The notes below the pieces were generated by a model that did no database searches, was not told where the DNA came from, and was given only the letters and a program-made list of their open reading frames with translations. Below, piece by piece: positions 18,304 to 33,300 of a DNA stretch of 64,000 bases. The DNA is from Caecitellus pseudoparvulus. Taxonomy: Eukaryota; Bigyra: Bicosoecida. Position 1 is the first letter of the stretch, and each line of letters opens with the position of its first letter. The DNA is taken from NCBI GenBank assembly GCA_965644315.1, contig CBFFRQ010000006.1, positions 62,001-126,000 of the forward strand, written 5' to 3'. Both the position numbers and the translations under genes were made by a program.

Positions 18304-21300
18304 ATGAGTTCCATGCGATCTTCAGTGCGGTGTTCGCCCTATGCGCGGCCTGGCGCGCTGGTCGCCAGCTTGCTGTGCCTCAGCCTGTTGCGCGTCGTGG
18401 TCGGTACGTGGACAGGATCCACTGGTGCTGATGCTGAAGCTGCGAAAGCCGACAGCCTCACGGCACCTCCTCGCGCCCCTCTTGCTTGATGCAGGCGGAA
18501 TTACCCAGGCCATCATCGATAACAGCACGCCTGGCTGGACCCTCGGACCAGGTGACCTGCTCGGCCACGGCAGCGCAGTCCTTGGGGAGCACCCTGTGAC
18601 TGGTGACAAAATCGTCATCATGGCTGCATTTGGTGCTCAAGTTGTGTTCTACTTCACAGTCTCTGCAGACGGAACTCAAACAGCCCCCATTTCGATTGGA
18701 AATGCTTCGTGCCCCGGTCTTATCGTGCAAGGCGGTGCAAGGTTCGGCATCGGGTTGTCGGCTGTTGGCGACGTGGACGGGGACGGCTTTCCAGACGCCG
18801 TTGTATCAGCAGACTTGCACGACGGTGCCTTTGGAGACCAGGGCTCTCTGTACGTGTTATTTCTTCAAGATTCTGCCTCTCCCTGTCGCAGTGCAACTTT
18901 CATCACCGACGGGGTGGGGGGCCTTCCCAGCGGAACCCTGCCCACCGGATCAAGTTTCGGCCTTGACTTAACTGGCATTGGAGACATTGATGGGGATGAC
19001 GTCCCTGACGTCCTTGTTGGTACCCGCCAGCCAGTGGGCGCGATTGGCACTGGCGCAGCCCACATCCTCCTGCTCCACCCCAACGGCACGGTGAAGTTTC
19101 ACCACCAGCTCAGCCACCTCAACATGAACGTGAGCAGTGCAGCCCACACACACTTCGGCGACGGTGTGGCCTCCCTTGGCGACTATGATGATGATGGCGT
19201 CCCTGACATTGCGATTGGCTCTCCCTCTGACGCCGTACACGGCTCCATCCTCATCGTCCCCATGCTCGTTAGTGGACTGCCGAAGTACTCAGGCATTGTC
19301 AAGTTGACGATTGACACTCCGGGCCTCGCTGGGGGTGGACAGCCCCCTTCAGCTCGGTTTGGGAATGGTGTGGCAGGTGTGGGAGACCTTGACGGCAATG
19401 GGAAGTTGGACCTCTTGGTCACCGCGCAAGCCTCGCAGCGGCCGGGAGACGGGCGGATTGGGGAGCTGGTATTCGTACTCATGGACACAGACGATACAGT
19501 GCTGACAACGTCAAACATATCACATGGGACGCCTGGTGTCAGCACAGTGGTGGGCGATCAATTTGGGGTTGATGCCGCTTCGGCCGGCGATTTGGACGGG
19601 GACGGCAGGTTGGAGATCTTCGCAGGAGCCTATGCCTACACTTCTAGCGCCGGCCGGATGTATCACTTTGAGACAGACTACATCGTTCCACCTAATTCCC
19701 TGCCGGAGACTCCGTCAACCCACAAGCCGCTTGTGATTGACAGCTTCCCGATTAACTTCAACGAGTCCACCCTGCAGAATAGGCTGGCGACCAGTGGTGC
19801 GAATTTTGGCGCTGCGCTCTGCAGCCTGGGCGACGTCGATGGTGACTATGGCGTTGACTTCGCTGTGGGGGCTCCTGGGGCGGTGGACGGTTCAGGTACG
19901 AGTGTGGGAGGAGCTGTGTGGATCATGACGCGGGCCTCAAGCGGGACACCTGTGAGCTCATTCAAGATCGCCACGGGGCTGGCTGGGTTCACACTGGGCA
20001 CCACAGGGCAAGAATTTGGAGCTGCTGTAGCGGGCGTCGGGGACGTGAACCTGGACGGGACCGTGGATTTGGTCGTGGGAGCTCCAGGCACTGACCGCGT
20101 GTACTTGCTCTTCCTCGCAGCCACTGGCGGCCCAGTTGTCGTGTCTGTCGCGAGGGCCGTGGAGATCGGAGGCGGTCTATCGGGTATGGCGTCGCCTGTT
20201 CCAGCAGGGTCAGACTTTGGCGCTGCACTGGGTGTCCTCGGGGATGTGAACGGCGACGGCGTCACGGACATCATGGTGGGGGCTATCTCCTACGCCGCCG
20301 GAGCTGTGCTGACTGGCGCCTGCTACTCCCTGGCGCTGCACAGCGATGGCCTTGTGAAGTCCGACAAGCTGCTCGCCAACTCAGCAGGGGGCTTCCCTGC
20401 CGTGACGTTCCCTGCGCAGTCCCGCATGGGGTCAGCGGTGGCTGGTCTGGGCCTTGTCAACGACGACGCGGTGCCTGACGTAGCCATCGGAGTGCCAACC
20501 GTTTCTTCCACAGGGTCCATAGTCATTGCCTTCATGAAGGCTGACTTGTCTGTGCGCAGCTTTGTCTCCATCGAAGCAGCCTCCGCTCCCTTCAGCCTGT
20601 CTGGGTCGCCTGCCTTTGGTGCCTCCCTCGCGGCGCTGGGCGACCAAAACGGCGACACCATCGCTGAGTTGATCATCGGCGCACCAGGTGCAGGAGCAGG
20701 CAATGAAGGCGAGTTGTACATCGTGCAGCTGGGCGCAGATGGCAGCGTCTCGCGCAAGCGTCCTCTTCATCGGGACCTCGCCCACATGGCAGATGCGCCG
20801 GATGCGGGGGCGTTTGGGACCGCTCTAGCAGTGCTGGGAGAAGATGAGGCGCTGAAGACAGTCACCCTCATCGTCGGTGATGCCCAGTATGGCAGCGCCA
20901 GCTCGCAGCAAGGTAGGGTGGACTTGCTCACCACTCCGCTGTCCACTCGCCACGAGCACCAAGCCGTCTCCCTTCGCCTGGCTGGCGTGCCGGCCATCGG
21001 GGGGCAGGTCGCACGTGTGAACGTCATTGGGAGCCGCTCAGACGAAGCAGCAGGCGCAGAGGTGCAAGTCGGCAGCGGCCTGGGACCCGTCGCTGTCCTG
21101 GGCACCCGCCCGCAGGATGGCTCCACACTGCTCGCACTGGGCGCCCCAACCGCATCCAATGGCGGTGTAGAGCGGGGGAAAGTGTATATCTATGTCAAGT
21201 CGCCTTCAGAGGGCGTCCTGTCTCGCACGTTCTTATCGCCAGACTCATGCCCTGGCTTGCCAGCTTCCGCCGATGGCGACCTCTTTGGCTACAGCGTCGC

Positions 21301-24300
21301 TGCTGCGGGCGACTTGAACTTGGACGGCATGCCTGACTTGCTTGTCGGCGCGGCAGGCGCCGATGGCATCGCAACAGGTGATGGTGCGCTGTACGTCATG
21401 CTGCTGGACGTGGACGCCTCCTGCCGCAGCGGGCACCGCATCACGGGCTGCACCTCAGGCTGTGCACTGGAACTAGCTACAGGGGCAGCCCTTGGCTCAG
21501 CAGTGGCTGGCACGGGCGACATCAATGGTGATGGTGTGCCTGACATGGCATTCGGGGCACAGGGGCACGACTCCGACGATGGTGCGTTCGGAGTCATGTT
21601 TTTGACGGATGACGGCTCTGAGCTGAGCAGCACCCTGACCGAGCGAGCGGATTTGGGTGCGAACGCGTGGGACGCAGGGGCCATGGCAGGAGCGTCAGTA
21701 TGCGGTCTTGGAAAATGGGATGGGGATGACGTGCCTGACATTGCCGTGGGCGCGCCCTACTCAGACGAGGGGCTTGATGACTCGGGTTCGGTGCTTGTCG
21801 TTTCACTTCTCAGCTCCGGGCTGCCAAGCTCAGTCATCAAAATCGACCGACTTGTGGCGGACATGCTACCTGACTTGGTGGAGGGCGGCAAGTTCGGTGC
21901 ATCCCTCACGGCAGCTGGCGACTTCTTCGGGGATGGCCGTGGCGACATCATTGTCGGCAGTCCACACCTCACAAACAAGCAAGGGAACAAAGGCGCGGCT
22001 CTCCTTCTTAACTTAAACGGTGCAGGTGCTCCTTCACGACTCTTCCGCTTCGATGTGGCTGCAAAGGGTCTCAGATCCATGCTTGTGACTGGCGATGGCT
22101 TCGGCTCCCACGTCACTGTGGCAGGAGATGTGGACGGTGATGGTGCCGTGGACATCTTTATTGGGGCTGACCAGGCACAAGGTGGCCGCGGGGCGGTGTT
22201 CCACATCTCGGCGCCTAACTTCAACCCCGAACCGGCCCTGTCCCAGGACGCCTTGCGAACGCGCGATCTCATCGCCGCCTCCGCTGCGTACCCTGCCGCT
22301 CCTGACTCGTGGAGCCCTGGCACCCCCAGCCGAACTCTGACGCTGAGCAGCGACGTGGCAGTTGTGGGCGACATTGACGGGGACGGCATCCTGGACATCG
22401 TAACTGGCGCCCCTGCTGGTCGCAACGCCGGGGGCAGTGTGGCCGGCTCTGTCGTCGTGCACTTGCTCGGTACCAACCTCGCCATCGACGCTTCCTTCAA
22501 GCTCGCCGGCGGAGTGGGGGGGCTGACGTTTGCCTCCACAACCTCCACTCTGGGCGCCGCTGTAGCAGGGGTAGGAGACCTGGACCAGGATGGCGTGCCT
22601 GACATTGGCATTGGGGCACCGACACACGCTGGTGGCGGTGCAGTTGTGCTCGCTTTCCTGGCCGTGTCTCACGGGCCCCTTGCAGTGCAGGCAAAGGCGA
22701 CAAAGATGTTGGATTCATCCACTGCAAACTTTGGCGCTAGCCTGCACCAAAATGCCAGCCTGGGGGCTTCGCTGGCGAGCATTGGGGACGTGGACAAGGA
22801 TGGCGTCCCAGACATCGCTGCTGGGGCGCCTGGAACCCCGTCAAATGGCGCAGTCATGATCATGTTCCCCACGCGCAACGGTGGCCTCTTAGCGACGTAC
22901 TTCATCGTGCCAGGGGAGATTGGCGGCCTGGCAAGTGGCATGTTCACCAACGGGGGGCGCTTCGGTGTGTCTGTCGCTGGACTGGGAGACGTCGATGGTG
23001 ACCGGACCCCCGACATGGCGGTTGGGGCAGACGAAGCCTTGACCGTTGCTCCCAGAATGCTGGGTGAAGTGCACATTGTCTTCCTACTCCCCAGTGGGGA
23101 AGTCAAAGGCTCCGTTCGCCTGAACGCCACACACCCAGGCATGCCTGCGGGGCTGCAGGACGCAGACCACTTTGGCTTCGCCCTGGACAGCCCAGGGGAC
23201 TTGACGGGCGACGGGGTGCCGGACTTGCTTGTGTCTGCACCAGGGAACGCCTCCGAAGGGCAGCAAGCGGCGCTGTACATCTTGCACCTGGAGGCCGGGG
23301 CAGCAGGCATCCGGGGAGCTGCGAAGCTCACCCAGTTCTCAGCGAATATGCCGCCGCCTTCTGAGAGCGGTTTGTTCGGCAGTGGCGTTGCATGGCTTGG
23401 TGACGCGTTCGGCAACGGCTCGTGGAGCCTGGCCATTGCAGACGCGGGCTTCGATGGAAGCTCCACGGCTGGGCGCCTGACTTTTTCTACCACTTCTATC
23501 TCTCAAGCTGTCCCAACAACAACGCTGGTACAGCGGCTGAGCCGCACGCCATTCCCCGGCAGCAGCGTGATTGAGCACGAGCTAGTGACACCTGCTTCGC
23601 TTGGCTGGGCAGACAATGCCACCTTCCTTGGTGGTGCAGTGGTACTTGGCGACAGTCCTGCCGGCTTCGGGCGCATGCTAGCAGTTGGAGACGCAGAGCA
23701 CGCTGCAGGAGGGAAAACTGCTGGAGGGGTGCACCTGTACCACATGAAAGATGCCCGAGACTTTTCCACCTCAGACACTCTGGATGTGGTCACCTGCCCC
23801 GACCTGGATGCGTACTTGGCCACTTCGAACTCATTTGGGTATTCTGTGAGCGCTGTCGGGGATGTTAATGGGGATTTGCACCCAGATATAGTTGTGGGTG
23901 CGCCATACTGGTCCGCCTTCTCTGGCATGGTGTTTGTTATCCGTCTCAGTGGGCTGAGGTGCATTGGTGTCACTGCCATAGGTACTAACAATGGCGGCTT
24001 GGTCTCGTCAACTCTCGTGTTTGGCTTCTCAGTGGCTGGCATCGGCGACATCAACGGAGACGGTGTCCCGGACATCGCCGTCGGAGATGCACGGGCCCCC
24101 AACGCGGGGAGCGGTAGCGGCTCTGTGCACGTGTTGCGGCTGGACAGGGCAGGCCGCGTCATCGGCCAGAGCTTGATCATCTCTGATGGCAGCAGCTTCA
24201 TCATGAACAGTCTGGAGTTCGGGAATTCCGTGAGCTTCCTGGGGGACGTGCAAGGTGATGGAACTGCCGAGATTCTGGTCGGCGCACCTGGTGATGGTGA

Positions 24301-27300
24301 TGTCGGGTGTGCCGAGTGTGGAGCAGTGTACATCATCTCCCTGACGCCAGAGGGTGAAGTGCACGATTATGTAAAGCTAGATCACGACACACCAGGTTTG
24401 CAGAACATCGCGAGCGCAGGCTCCAGGTTCGGAAGCAGTGTCGTTGGTGTCGGCGATGTAAGCGGGGATGGCGTGCCAGACTTCTTGGCATCCGCTGCCG
24501 GCTGGGACGCGTCAGCACCCTTTCCAGCGGGTGCCGCTGCTCTGTTCCACCTTCATGCCAACGAGTCGCTGACCCTGGCTGAGATGTACTTTTCTGGCGT
24601 GAATGGCGTGCATCCGACCAACTCAACCTGTTTCATGTCCTTCCTTTCAGGCCTGGGCGACTTGGACGGCGACGGCATGTTGGACTTTGCAGCCTCAGCA
24701 TCCTGTGCTGGCCCTCGTGGCGAGCTGGATATGTTCTTCACCAGCACACCTGTCGCCACCCAGTCATTGCCTGCCACGACACCAATCGTTCCCCAGGTCC
24801 TCGAGCAGCCGAACCCTTCCATTCGCGTGAATGACGGCAGCTTGCAAGACTGGAAAAACGGGAATGTTCAAGTGCGGCAGGTAATTCCGCTCGGTGATGT
24901 GAACGGCGACGGCTTCGTGGACTTGTTTTGGAGTGGCATCATGGTGCAGTCTGCAAGTCACGCTCACTTTGGCGGTGGCTGGGTGCTGATTTCTGCACCC
25001 ACCTCTGGCACCTTCACCACGCGCAAGATCTCGGGGGGCTACGGCAGCTGGCCGAGTCCCCCCTCTTGGGGCCAGAACCTGGGTTCTGCCTGTGCAGCGA
25101 TTGGGGACCTTGACGGAAACGGAGTCCCAGACCTAGCACTCGGCGCTCGACTGGCACCCCCGTCAGGCCAAGGCACAGTCTACATCCTTTTCCTCTCCTA
25201 CACGACAGCGGGAGCTGTAGTCAACATCCTTGACCACGCAGAGCTCGTCCCATCAGGCCTTCCCAACAATGCTTACTATGGGGAAGCGGTTGCTGTGCTG
25301 GGTGACCTGGACGGCGACACATTTGCAAGCATCGCAGTTGGGGCGCCTGGTTACGACGCTAAGCGTGGGGCAGTATACACGGTGGAGTACTCCGTCTCTG
25401 GGACAAACACAACCCTTGAAGGGTCCTACCGCATTTTCAGCCCAGCCACCGCGGAGACTGGACGCCTGCCTGCCGGTTCTCTAAACGTGAACGACGGGTT
25501 CGGACACCACGTTGCCTACCTCGGCGACGTGGATGGGGACATGATCGGCGACATCGCAGTGGGAGGCGATGCACTTCGTGGGTCCACGGTGGGGAAGCAT
25601 GGAAGCGTGTGGATTGTCACGCTGACAGATGGCGGGCAAGTCAGCAACTCGACTGAAATCTCCCGGACGAGCGGGGGACTGGACGGGCTACTTGACGATG
25701 CCATCTTTTTCGGCTCTGCACTCACGGGAGTTGGGGATGTCAACGGAGACGGCATTCCTGACGTCTTGGTTGGCGCTGAACGCGAAGGCAACGACGACGG
25801 AGCGCTGTACCTCATGCTGCTGTCTAGTTCGCGCAGTGCCATTGGTCTGACGCGGGTGACGACTCGCTCCCCTGGGGTGAACGGTGAGCAGGGCACTTTG
25901 TGGGGTTCGGGGCTCGCATGGCTCGGAGATGAAGACGGGGACGGGTTTGGCCGCCTTGTCATCGGGTCGAGGTTCCCGAGTTCTGCCCCATACGGGCGAC
26001 TGGACTTCTCCGACACGTCCATCAGGCACCAATCCGGCACATGCAGCCCTGAGCTGGACGTCGCTGGACTTTCTTGCAATGGGTACATGGAATCTGCTGG
26101 TCACCTGCTCCCTACCACCGCCAACATGGCTCTCAGCAGCGGCCATCGATTCAGTGGGGGCATTGCCGTGCTCGGGCAGCGACCTGACGGAGCAGGTTTG
26201 TTGGTCGCGGTCGGTGCGAGTGAAGCGGACTCCGGAACTGGCCGCATCGCCGTGGTGACCAAGACCGGCGCTACGACGTGGGCCAACCCTGTGGCGCTTG
26301 ACAGCTCTGAAGGGACATGTGCCTCATTCAGATCTGCCTTTACGCCTGGTACGAAACTGGGGGAATCGCTTGGCGGCATCGGAGACTTGAACGGGGACGG
26401 CATGCCTGAGCTCCTGGTCGGCTCACCACACGATGATACAGATGACACAAACTCCGGCGCTGCCTACGTCGTATTCCTGTTGGGCAACGGGGAGTGCAGA
26501 CACAAAAAGAAGCTGACCAGCGGCGTGAACGGCATGCCAGGTTCCCTGCTCGCAGCCGAGGACGCCTTTGGGGCTGCCGTCGCGGGTATCGGGGACGTGG
26601 ACGATGACGGGTATGCCGACATCGCTGTGTCTGCAACCGGGTATGGGGCCCTCTCAACCGGAGCTGTGTTTGTGCTGCTGATGGAGAGCTCTGGGGAAGT
26701 GCGAGGTCATCAAGCGATTACGAGCCCCCTCCCTGGAGCTCTAGGCCTTCCTGCGAATGCCGCATTTGGCAGCTGCATCGGGGCGCTCGATGATTTTGAT
26801 GGAGATGGAGTCCCAGACATCGTCGTCGGCGCGAAGGATGACGGTGTTGCCGGAGCTGTGTTTGTCATTCGCCTGAGGAGCTCAGGGGCGGCCAAAGCAG
26901 CAAGCCGCATTGATTCAACCACCCCTGCCTTAGCAAGCCTGCTCAGTTCCGGCGATGACTTTGGTTCTGCCTGTGTCACAGCTGGGGACCACAATGCTGA
27001 TGGAGTGCGCGACATCATTGTCGGCGCACCCGGCACCGCCTTCGGCGGCTTGACTGGCTCTGGACAAGTCATTCTCGTGACGCTTGCCCCCGATGGCAGC
27101 GCTCTGGGGGCGTTGCCACTGAATGGAGCAGGCAAAGGGGTGACAGACCTTGAAGCAGGTGACGCCTTCGGGGCTTCCTTGGCAAGTTTGGGTGACCCAA
27201 ACGGGTCCTCCCGCCATTCGCTGCTTGTGAGTGCACCGTCCAAGGCTCCTGGCGGGGGCGGAAACCCAACCACTGGGCTGGCCTATGCCTTGGAGCTGAC

Positions 27301-30300
27301 CACAGAGCTTCCGCTGTCTGCCCCACCTCCCGGTATTGCAGATTCTTCGTTTGTTGCCGAAGTGTCCAGCTTGCCGCCTCTCCCTCTTGCGAACATTGCA
27401 AACATCGAGGCGACGTCAGGGCTGAAGTTCGGGTCCGCAGTGGCAGGCGTGGGCGACATTGACGGCGATGGTGAGGGGGACTTTGTCGTTGGCGCCGAGG
27501 GTGCGATGGACGTGGGCGGCAGCACTGTACGGGGCGCTGTGTGGATCGTCCGGCCGCAGCGGACAGGCGGCCTCCTCACTGACAAAATCGCACATGGCCT
27601 GGCTGGGTTCAGCTATGTGCCGGCGGGTGGAAGCCCTCAGACAGGCGCGGCCGTCGCGGCCTTGGGCGACTTGAACCACGACGGCACCATGGACCTCGCG
27701 GTGGGCTCCCCCGGTGGTGGCGTCGATGCATCGGGCGTGGTGCACGTCCTGCACCTAGCTGTAGATCCTACAGGTGTGAGTGTGAGCGCTTCCCGACTCA
27801 TTGACAACGGGCAGGGCGGGAAGGCTTCCGACATTTCTGCGGGAGATGCCTTTGGATCAAGCCTGTCCGCCCACCCTCAAGCAGGGGCTGGCTCCGCTCC
27901 CATCCTGCTGGTCGGGTCACCAGGAAGCACTTCAGGCACGGGCCACTTTCACTGCTTGCCCTTATCTTCGACCGGCGAAGTCACTGGGACGGAAGTCGTG
28001 CATGGGTCATTGCCTGGGTATGCTCTGCTGCCTGGCGATGCCTTTGCGGCCTCCCTGGTCACGCTGGGGGACCTTGGCGGGTCCTCCCACCCCGACATGG
28101 CTGTCGGCGCCCCAGGCGTGGACGATGAGTACCCGAACTCGGGCGCAGTGTTTATCCTGTTCATGGGCCCAGGCCTTAGTGTCACATCGGCAGTGAAGCT
28201 CAATGCCTCCACGCCCAGCATTGGCTTCAACTTCCATGCAGGTGCTCGCTTCGGTGCGTCATTGAGTGCCGGCCCCGGCACTGCAGACCAAGTGGACATG
28301 CCGCTGCTCGTCGTGGGCGCACCAGGGTACGCTGTGGAAGGCGCGGTGGTAGGTGCTTGTGCGCTCCTGGCGCTGCAGCCTGACGTCAGCATTGTTCAGA
28401 GCAGCACAGTGACCCCGCTCAGCAACTCGGACCTGAACGCTGGCTTGGGCACAGACTTTGGAGCTGCCGTTGCGTGGACCGGGGACTCTGCGGGCAAAGG
28501 CGTTCCCAGAATACTCGTGGGGCTGCCGCTGGACAACTTAACCGGTGTTCACCAAGGCAGCGTCAAGGCCATGAGCACCGTCTTGCTGAGTGAGCGGTTC
28601 CAACTCCCCTTGCAGCTGGAGGCAATTGGAGAAGTGAACCCGTTCAGCTACCGCTCCGCCCTTGCCTTGGTCCAGAACGCGTCCTTCGGACTGTCAGTTG
28701 GGGGGGGGCAGTTTTTCGGTGCTGGAGCAGCCACTGTTGGCGAGCGATCTGACGGGCTCGGGAGGCTGCTGGCCTTCGGGGCCAGTGCTACTGGATCTGG
28801 CTCCGACACTGGGTCTGTGTACATCATGTCTGCTCTGAAGGAAAACCCTGGCACACTGTCCCAACTTTATACCCTTCCCACAGCAGTGTGTGGCGCAGGG
28901 GACCTTGTCGGCGGTGATGCATTTGGCTCTGCAGTGGCTGGCCTGGGTGACGTTGACGGAGATGGGCACGCGGACCTCATCGTTGGTGCACCTGGGGTGG
29001 CCAGCAACCAGGGGGCTGCATTCGTCCTCCTCTTGCACGGCAATGGGGCATGCTTACAAAGTACTGTTGTAGCTAGCGGTTCAGGTGGCTTCCCGAGTGT
29101 GCTGGTGTCAGCTGATGAGTTTGGGGCTTCCGTAGCTGGGCTGGGAGACGTCAATTCCGATGGAGTTCCAGATGCAGCGATTGGAGTGCCCGGCCGGGAT
29201 GGCTTCTTCACGCTGACCCTTGATGCCACGGGGCGGGTGACGGGATCACCGACTGGAGTCGGTGCAGCTCCGTGGACAGCCATCGTGAACGTCACTGTCC
29301 AGGCCGGCTCTGGCTTCGGGCAGTCCATGGCAGGCCTGGGGGCTTGGGATTCAGCGGACGCCCACCCCGACATTGCAGTGGGTGCCCCACAGGACGACAG
29401 TGAAGGGGTGGACAAAGGAGCGGTGTTCATTGTTCGCCTCGATGCGTCTGGGGCGCCCGTGGTCGGCGTGCGGCTGTCCACAGCCTCCCCATTCTTGTCT
29501 GGCCTGGAGGCAGGGCACTCCTTCGGCTCTAGCATTGCATTCTTGGGCGACATTGACAGCAATGGTGTCGGGGACATTCTCGTCGGAGCTGCTGCAAAAG
29601 GCTCGACCTCTTCCCCGGGCTCTGTGTGGCCACTGCGCCTGCGCAGCGATGGTAGCATTGCGTCTGCAGAAGCATGGGATGCAACCCTGGATGGCTTGAC
29701 TGCATTGAAGGATGACGATTACTTTGGCGCATCTGTGGCGTGCATTGGTGACTTGACAGGTGACGGCCGGCTTGAAGTCATGGTCGGCCTGCCAGGGTGG
29801 GATGCTACCTTCCAAGAGACGGGAGGCGTGGTCCTCGTGTCTTCAACAATGCCAGCGGGCGCGAGCTTGGCCAGCGTTCCACACGGCGGTGATCAGGTCA
29901 TCGTGTCCTCAACCTCGTTCCCAGTGAGCAGTGCCTCGGTTTCGGGTTGGAGCAGCGCTCCAACGGCACAGTTCGGGTCGGCAGCTTCATTCCTGGGTGA
30001 CCTGGATGGAGATGGCTACGCTGAGATTGGAATTGGTGCCGTGGGCATGCGGGGAGCGGGCTCCATCACAAGCGGCGCAGTGTGGATCCAGTTCTCAGAT
30101 GGTGCTGGTGCGTTCAGCGGCAGCAACCTCATCGCCAGTGGGCTCGCAGGCATGCCCACTTTGGTAGCTGGAGACGAGTTTGGAGCGGCTATTGCCGCCT
30201 TGGGCGACGTGGACTTGGATGGCCAGCCTGACATCGCTGTTGGGGCGCCGGGAGCCAGCTCGAAAGGCCGGGTTTTCATCCTGATGCTGCAGAGTTCCAG

Positions 30301-33300
30301 TGGCTCGGTGCAAGTGACTCACAGTGTGGAGATAGGAGGTGCCCTTGGCGGGACAGCCTGGCAGCCATCGGCTGGGGACCGCTTTGGCGCTGCATTGTGG
30401 GCGCAGGCGAACCTTGAAGATGGCGCACCCTGCCGCCTGTTTGTGGGTGCTCCTGGCATTGACACTGGGCATGACAATGCTGGGGGGCTGGTGAATGTGG
30501 AGCTCACTCCCACAGGCGATGGGTCCTTCCGAGCCTACTACATCGACACCTTCCTCTCTGGCAACCCGCTCGTTGAAGACAGCTACTTTGGCAGCGCTGT
30601 GGTCGGGCTCGGCAACAGCACGGTCACTAGCAGCCGCACGCTTGCTGTCGGGGCACCCGGTTCTGCCCCTGGCTCTGGCTCGATTTTCGTGCTCCACCTG
30701 GCTGTAAACTGGGGCGTGGCATCCTGGTCAGTGATGAACTCATCAAGCCCTGAGCTTGGCTTGGTGCCGGGCGCCAAGTTTGGGTCTGCGCTGACCAGGG
30801 CTGACGTGAATGGAGACGGCATCGCTGACCTGTTCGCTGGGAGCCCGGGTAACCTGGACGGCTCCTTGGCAATGCTGGAGCTGGGTGAGAACGCCCAGAT
30901 GCAAAAGGTCACCTTGCTGTCCCCGTCCAGTGCGGGAGGTCAAGTACAGGGGGCGAATTCGTGGGCAGCGTCTCTAGCCTGGCTGGGGGTGGTTCCACCT
31001 GGCTCGGCGCCTACCTTGCTGGTGGGTGACCCTGCAAACACCCTTGCTGGCACCGATGCTGGCTCTGTGCAAGTCTTGGAGCTGTCGTTGCCAAACGCTG
31101 ACTCGGCATGTCCGCTGGAGCCGTTGCTGCACGACACACCGTGCACGTTCACTGACAACTGGCCCTTGGTGTCAAGCCTGCTGGAGCTGAATTCCTCTGT
31201 TGTGCCTGGGTGGAACTCCACCACAGATGTCGGGTGGGGCTTTGGCGTGCAGGCCATAGGGGACGTGAACGGAGACAGCGTGCAGGACCTTGCTGTGAGC
31301 ACCCCCATGTGGAAGGCCAGCAGCGGAGAGACCATCGGCTCCGTGTGGATTGTGTTGCCCCATGCCTCGAAAGCCCCAGGTGATTTTGCCTACTTCCAGA
31401 TTACTTCAGGCACTGCAGGCTTCAACCCTGTGCTCCCGCACAACGCGAACTTTGGGCGGGGCATTGCGAGCCTCGGCGATCTAGACGGAGATAGCGTGCC
31501 TGATCTTGCAGTGGGCGCGCCGGGTGATGCGGTGCAAGTGGGTTCGCTGTGGCTGTTGTTCTTGCAAGCACCGTCTTCCGTGTCTGTCAAGACGTTTGCC
31601 CGCATTGCTCTTGGGCAGGAGCTGGACTCACCCAGCGAGGCAAACGCTGCATTCGGAACCGCCATGGCTCTCGTCGGGGATTTGAATGCTGATGGCAACG
31701 GAGACTTGATTGTCGGCGCACCCTGGGCAGGGGGATCAGGGGCGGTGTTTGCCGTGGGACTGGACGGCATTGGCCGCGTGACCTTTGACACTCGGCTGGC
31801 GCCCGGCGCTCCAAGTGCAATTGCGGGGAGCGCACAGCTAGGACAGGAGTTCGGAGCCTCTGTCGCTGCTTTGGGAAACTTAGACGCTGCTGGCGGGCAA
31901 GACTTTGCCGTGGGCGCGCCCCGCTTCGATGGTGGTGGTTCCAACACAGGTGCTGTGTGGATCCTGTTCATGAGCGCCAGCGGTGCTTCAGTGCTGAGCA
32001 GCACCCGCATCATGCACGACACATTGGGGCTGTCCCCGATGCTGAAGCCGGACATTCGCTTTGGCTGGTCCTTGTCCGCAGGCCATTTCCGAGCAGGCTC
32101 CATCCCGGATCTCATCGTTGGCGCAGCAGCCGACGGGTCATCTTCAAGCGTTCCTGGTGCGGTATTTGCACTAGATTTGAGCAGTAGTGGCTTCGTCCAG
32201 CGCGCTGACGTGTTATCGGACGGCTTCGGTGGCATTCCTCGTGCGGTTGCAAAAGCCGAGCTGTTTGGCAGCTCGGTACAGTGGATCCCTGGCATGTTCG
32301 GCGACTCGCAGAACTTCTTGGCAGTGGGCAGCCCGCTATCTTCACTCGTTGCACCGGCCAACGGTGTGCTGAACCTCCTGGCTGTGAACACGTCCGCCGC
32401 GTCGAGTGGTTGTCCTCTGAACGTGGGCGCCGGAGGCACACCTTGCTCCTTCGCTGCTCGAGAGGCTCAACCAGCAGCTGCGTATCGCGCTGTTGGCGGG
32501 GCGACAGGGCTGGCAGGAGACGTCACAGGGGATGATGGCATGGGGGCTGCGGTGGCTGCACTTCCTGATTTGGACGCAGATGGGGCGGGTGAATTCGCTT
32601 TCGTGGCTGAGCTCGGGCAGTCCAACCAAGCCTCCACCACAGGGGCAGTGTGGATTGTGTTCATGGCGCAAAGCATGGAGGTGAAGGCGAGCGTGAAGAT
32701 TGCAGACGGGTTCGCAGGCGCTGGCGCCTTCTCATCCTTCAAGTTCGCGCCTGCCCTGGCCGTCCTGGGCGACCTTAGCCTCGGCTCAGCCGTGACGCTG
32801 CTGGTCGGCGATGCGTCTGACGACAAGGGTGGCGTGTGGGTGCTTGGCCTGAACTCGTCGGGTATCGTGCAGAGCCGATCTCGCATTGCACCCGGCACAG
32901 GCGGCTTCTCTGGAAGCTTGGCCGCAGGTGATGCGTTGGCTCAGCGCGGCCTTGCGGGTCTGGCAGATGTGGACGGGGACCAAGTGCCCGACTTTGCCGC
33001 TGGAGCGCATGGCGACGACACGGGTGGCAGCGATACGGGTGCCGTCTGGCTGGTTGGCATGCTGCGAACTGGGGCTGCGCACACCAGCGTGAAGCTGTCG
33101 GCAGACACCCCTGCCTTGAGCAGCTTGGGCTTGGGAGCTGACGCACAGTGGGGCTCCAGCGTTGCCGCACTGGGCGACGTGAACAGCGACGGCAACATGG
33201 ACATTGCAGTGGGGGCACCGGGGGCCTCCTCCTCTGGATCACAGCGTGGGGAGCTGCACATTGTGCACTTGTCTGCCACTTTGACTGCAGCCTCGTGCGC

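Noticed and set aside
31390-32439. 349-codon minus-strand open frame, and similar ones throughout 19000-33000
   Set aside because: They are mirror images of FG-GAP repeats (Ser/Pro/Thr-rich), as expected from repetitive GC-rich coding DNA.
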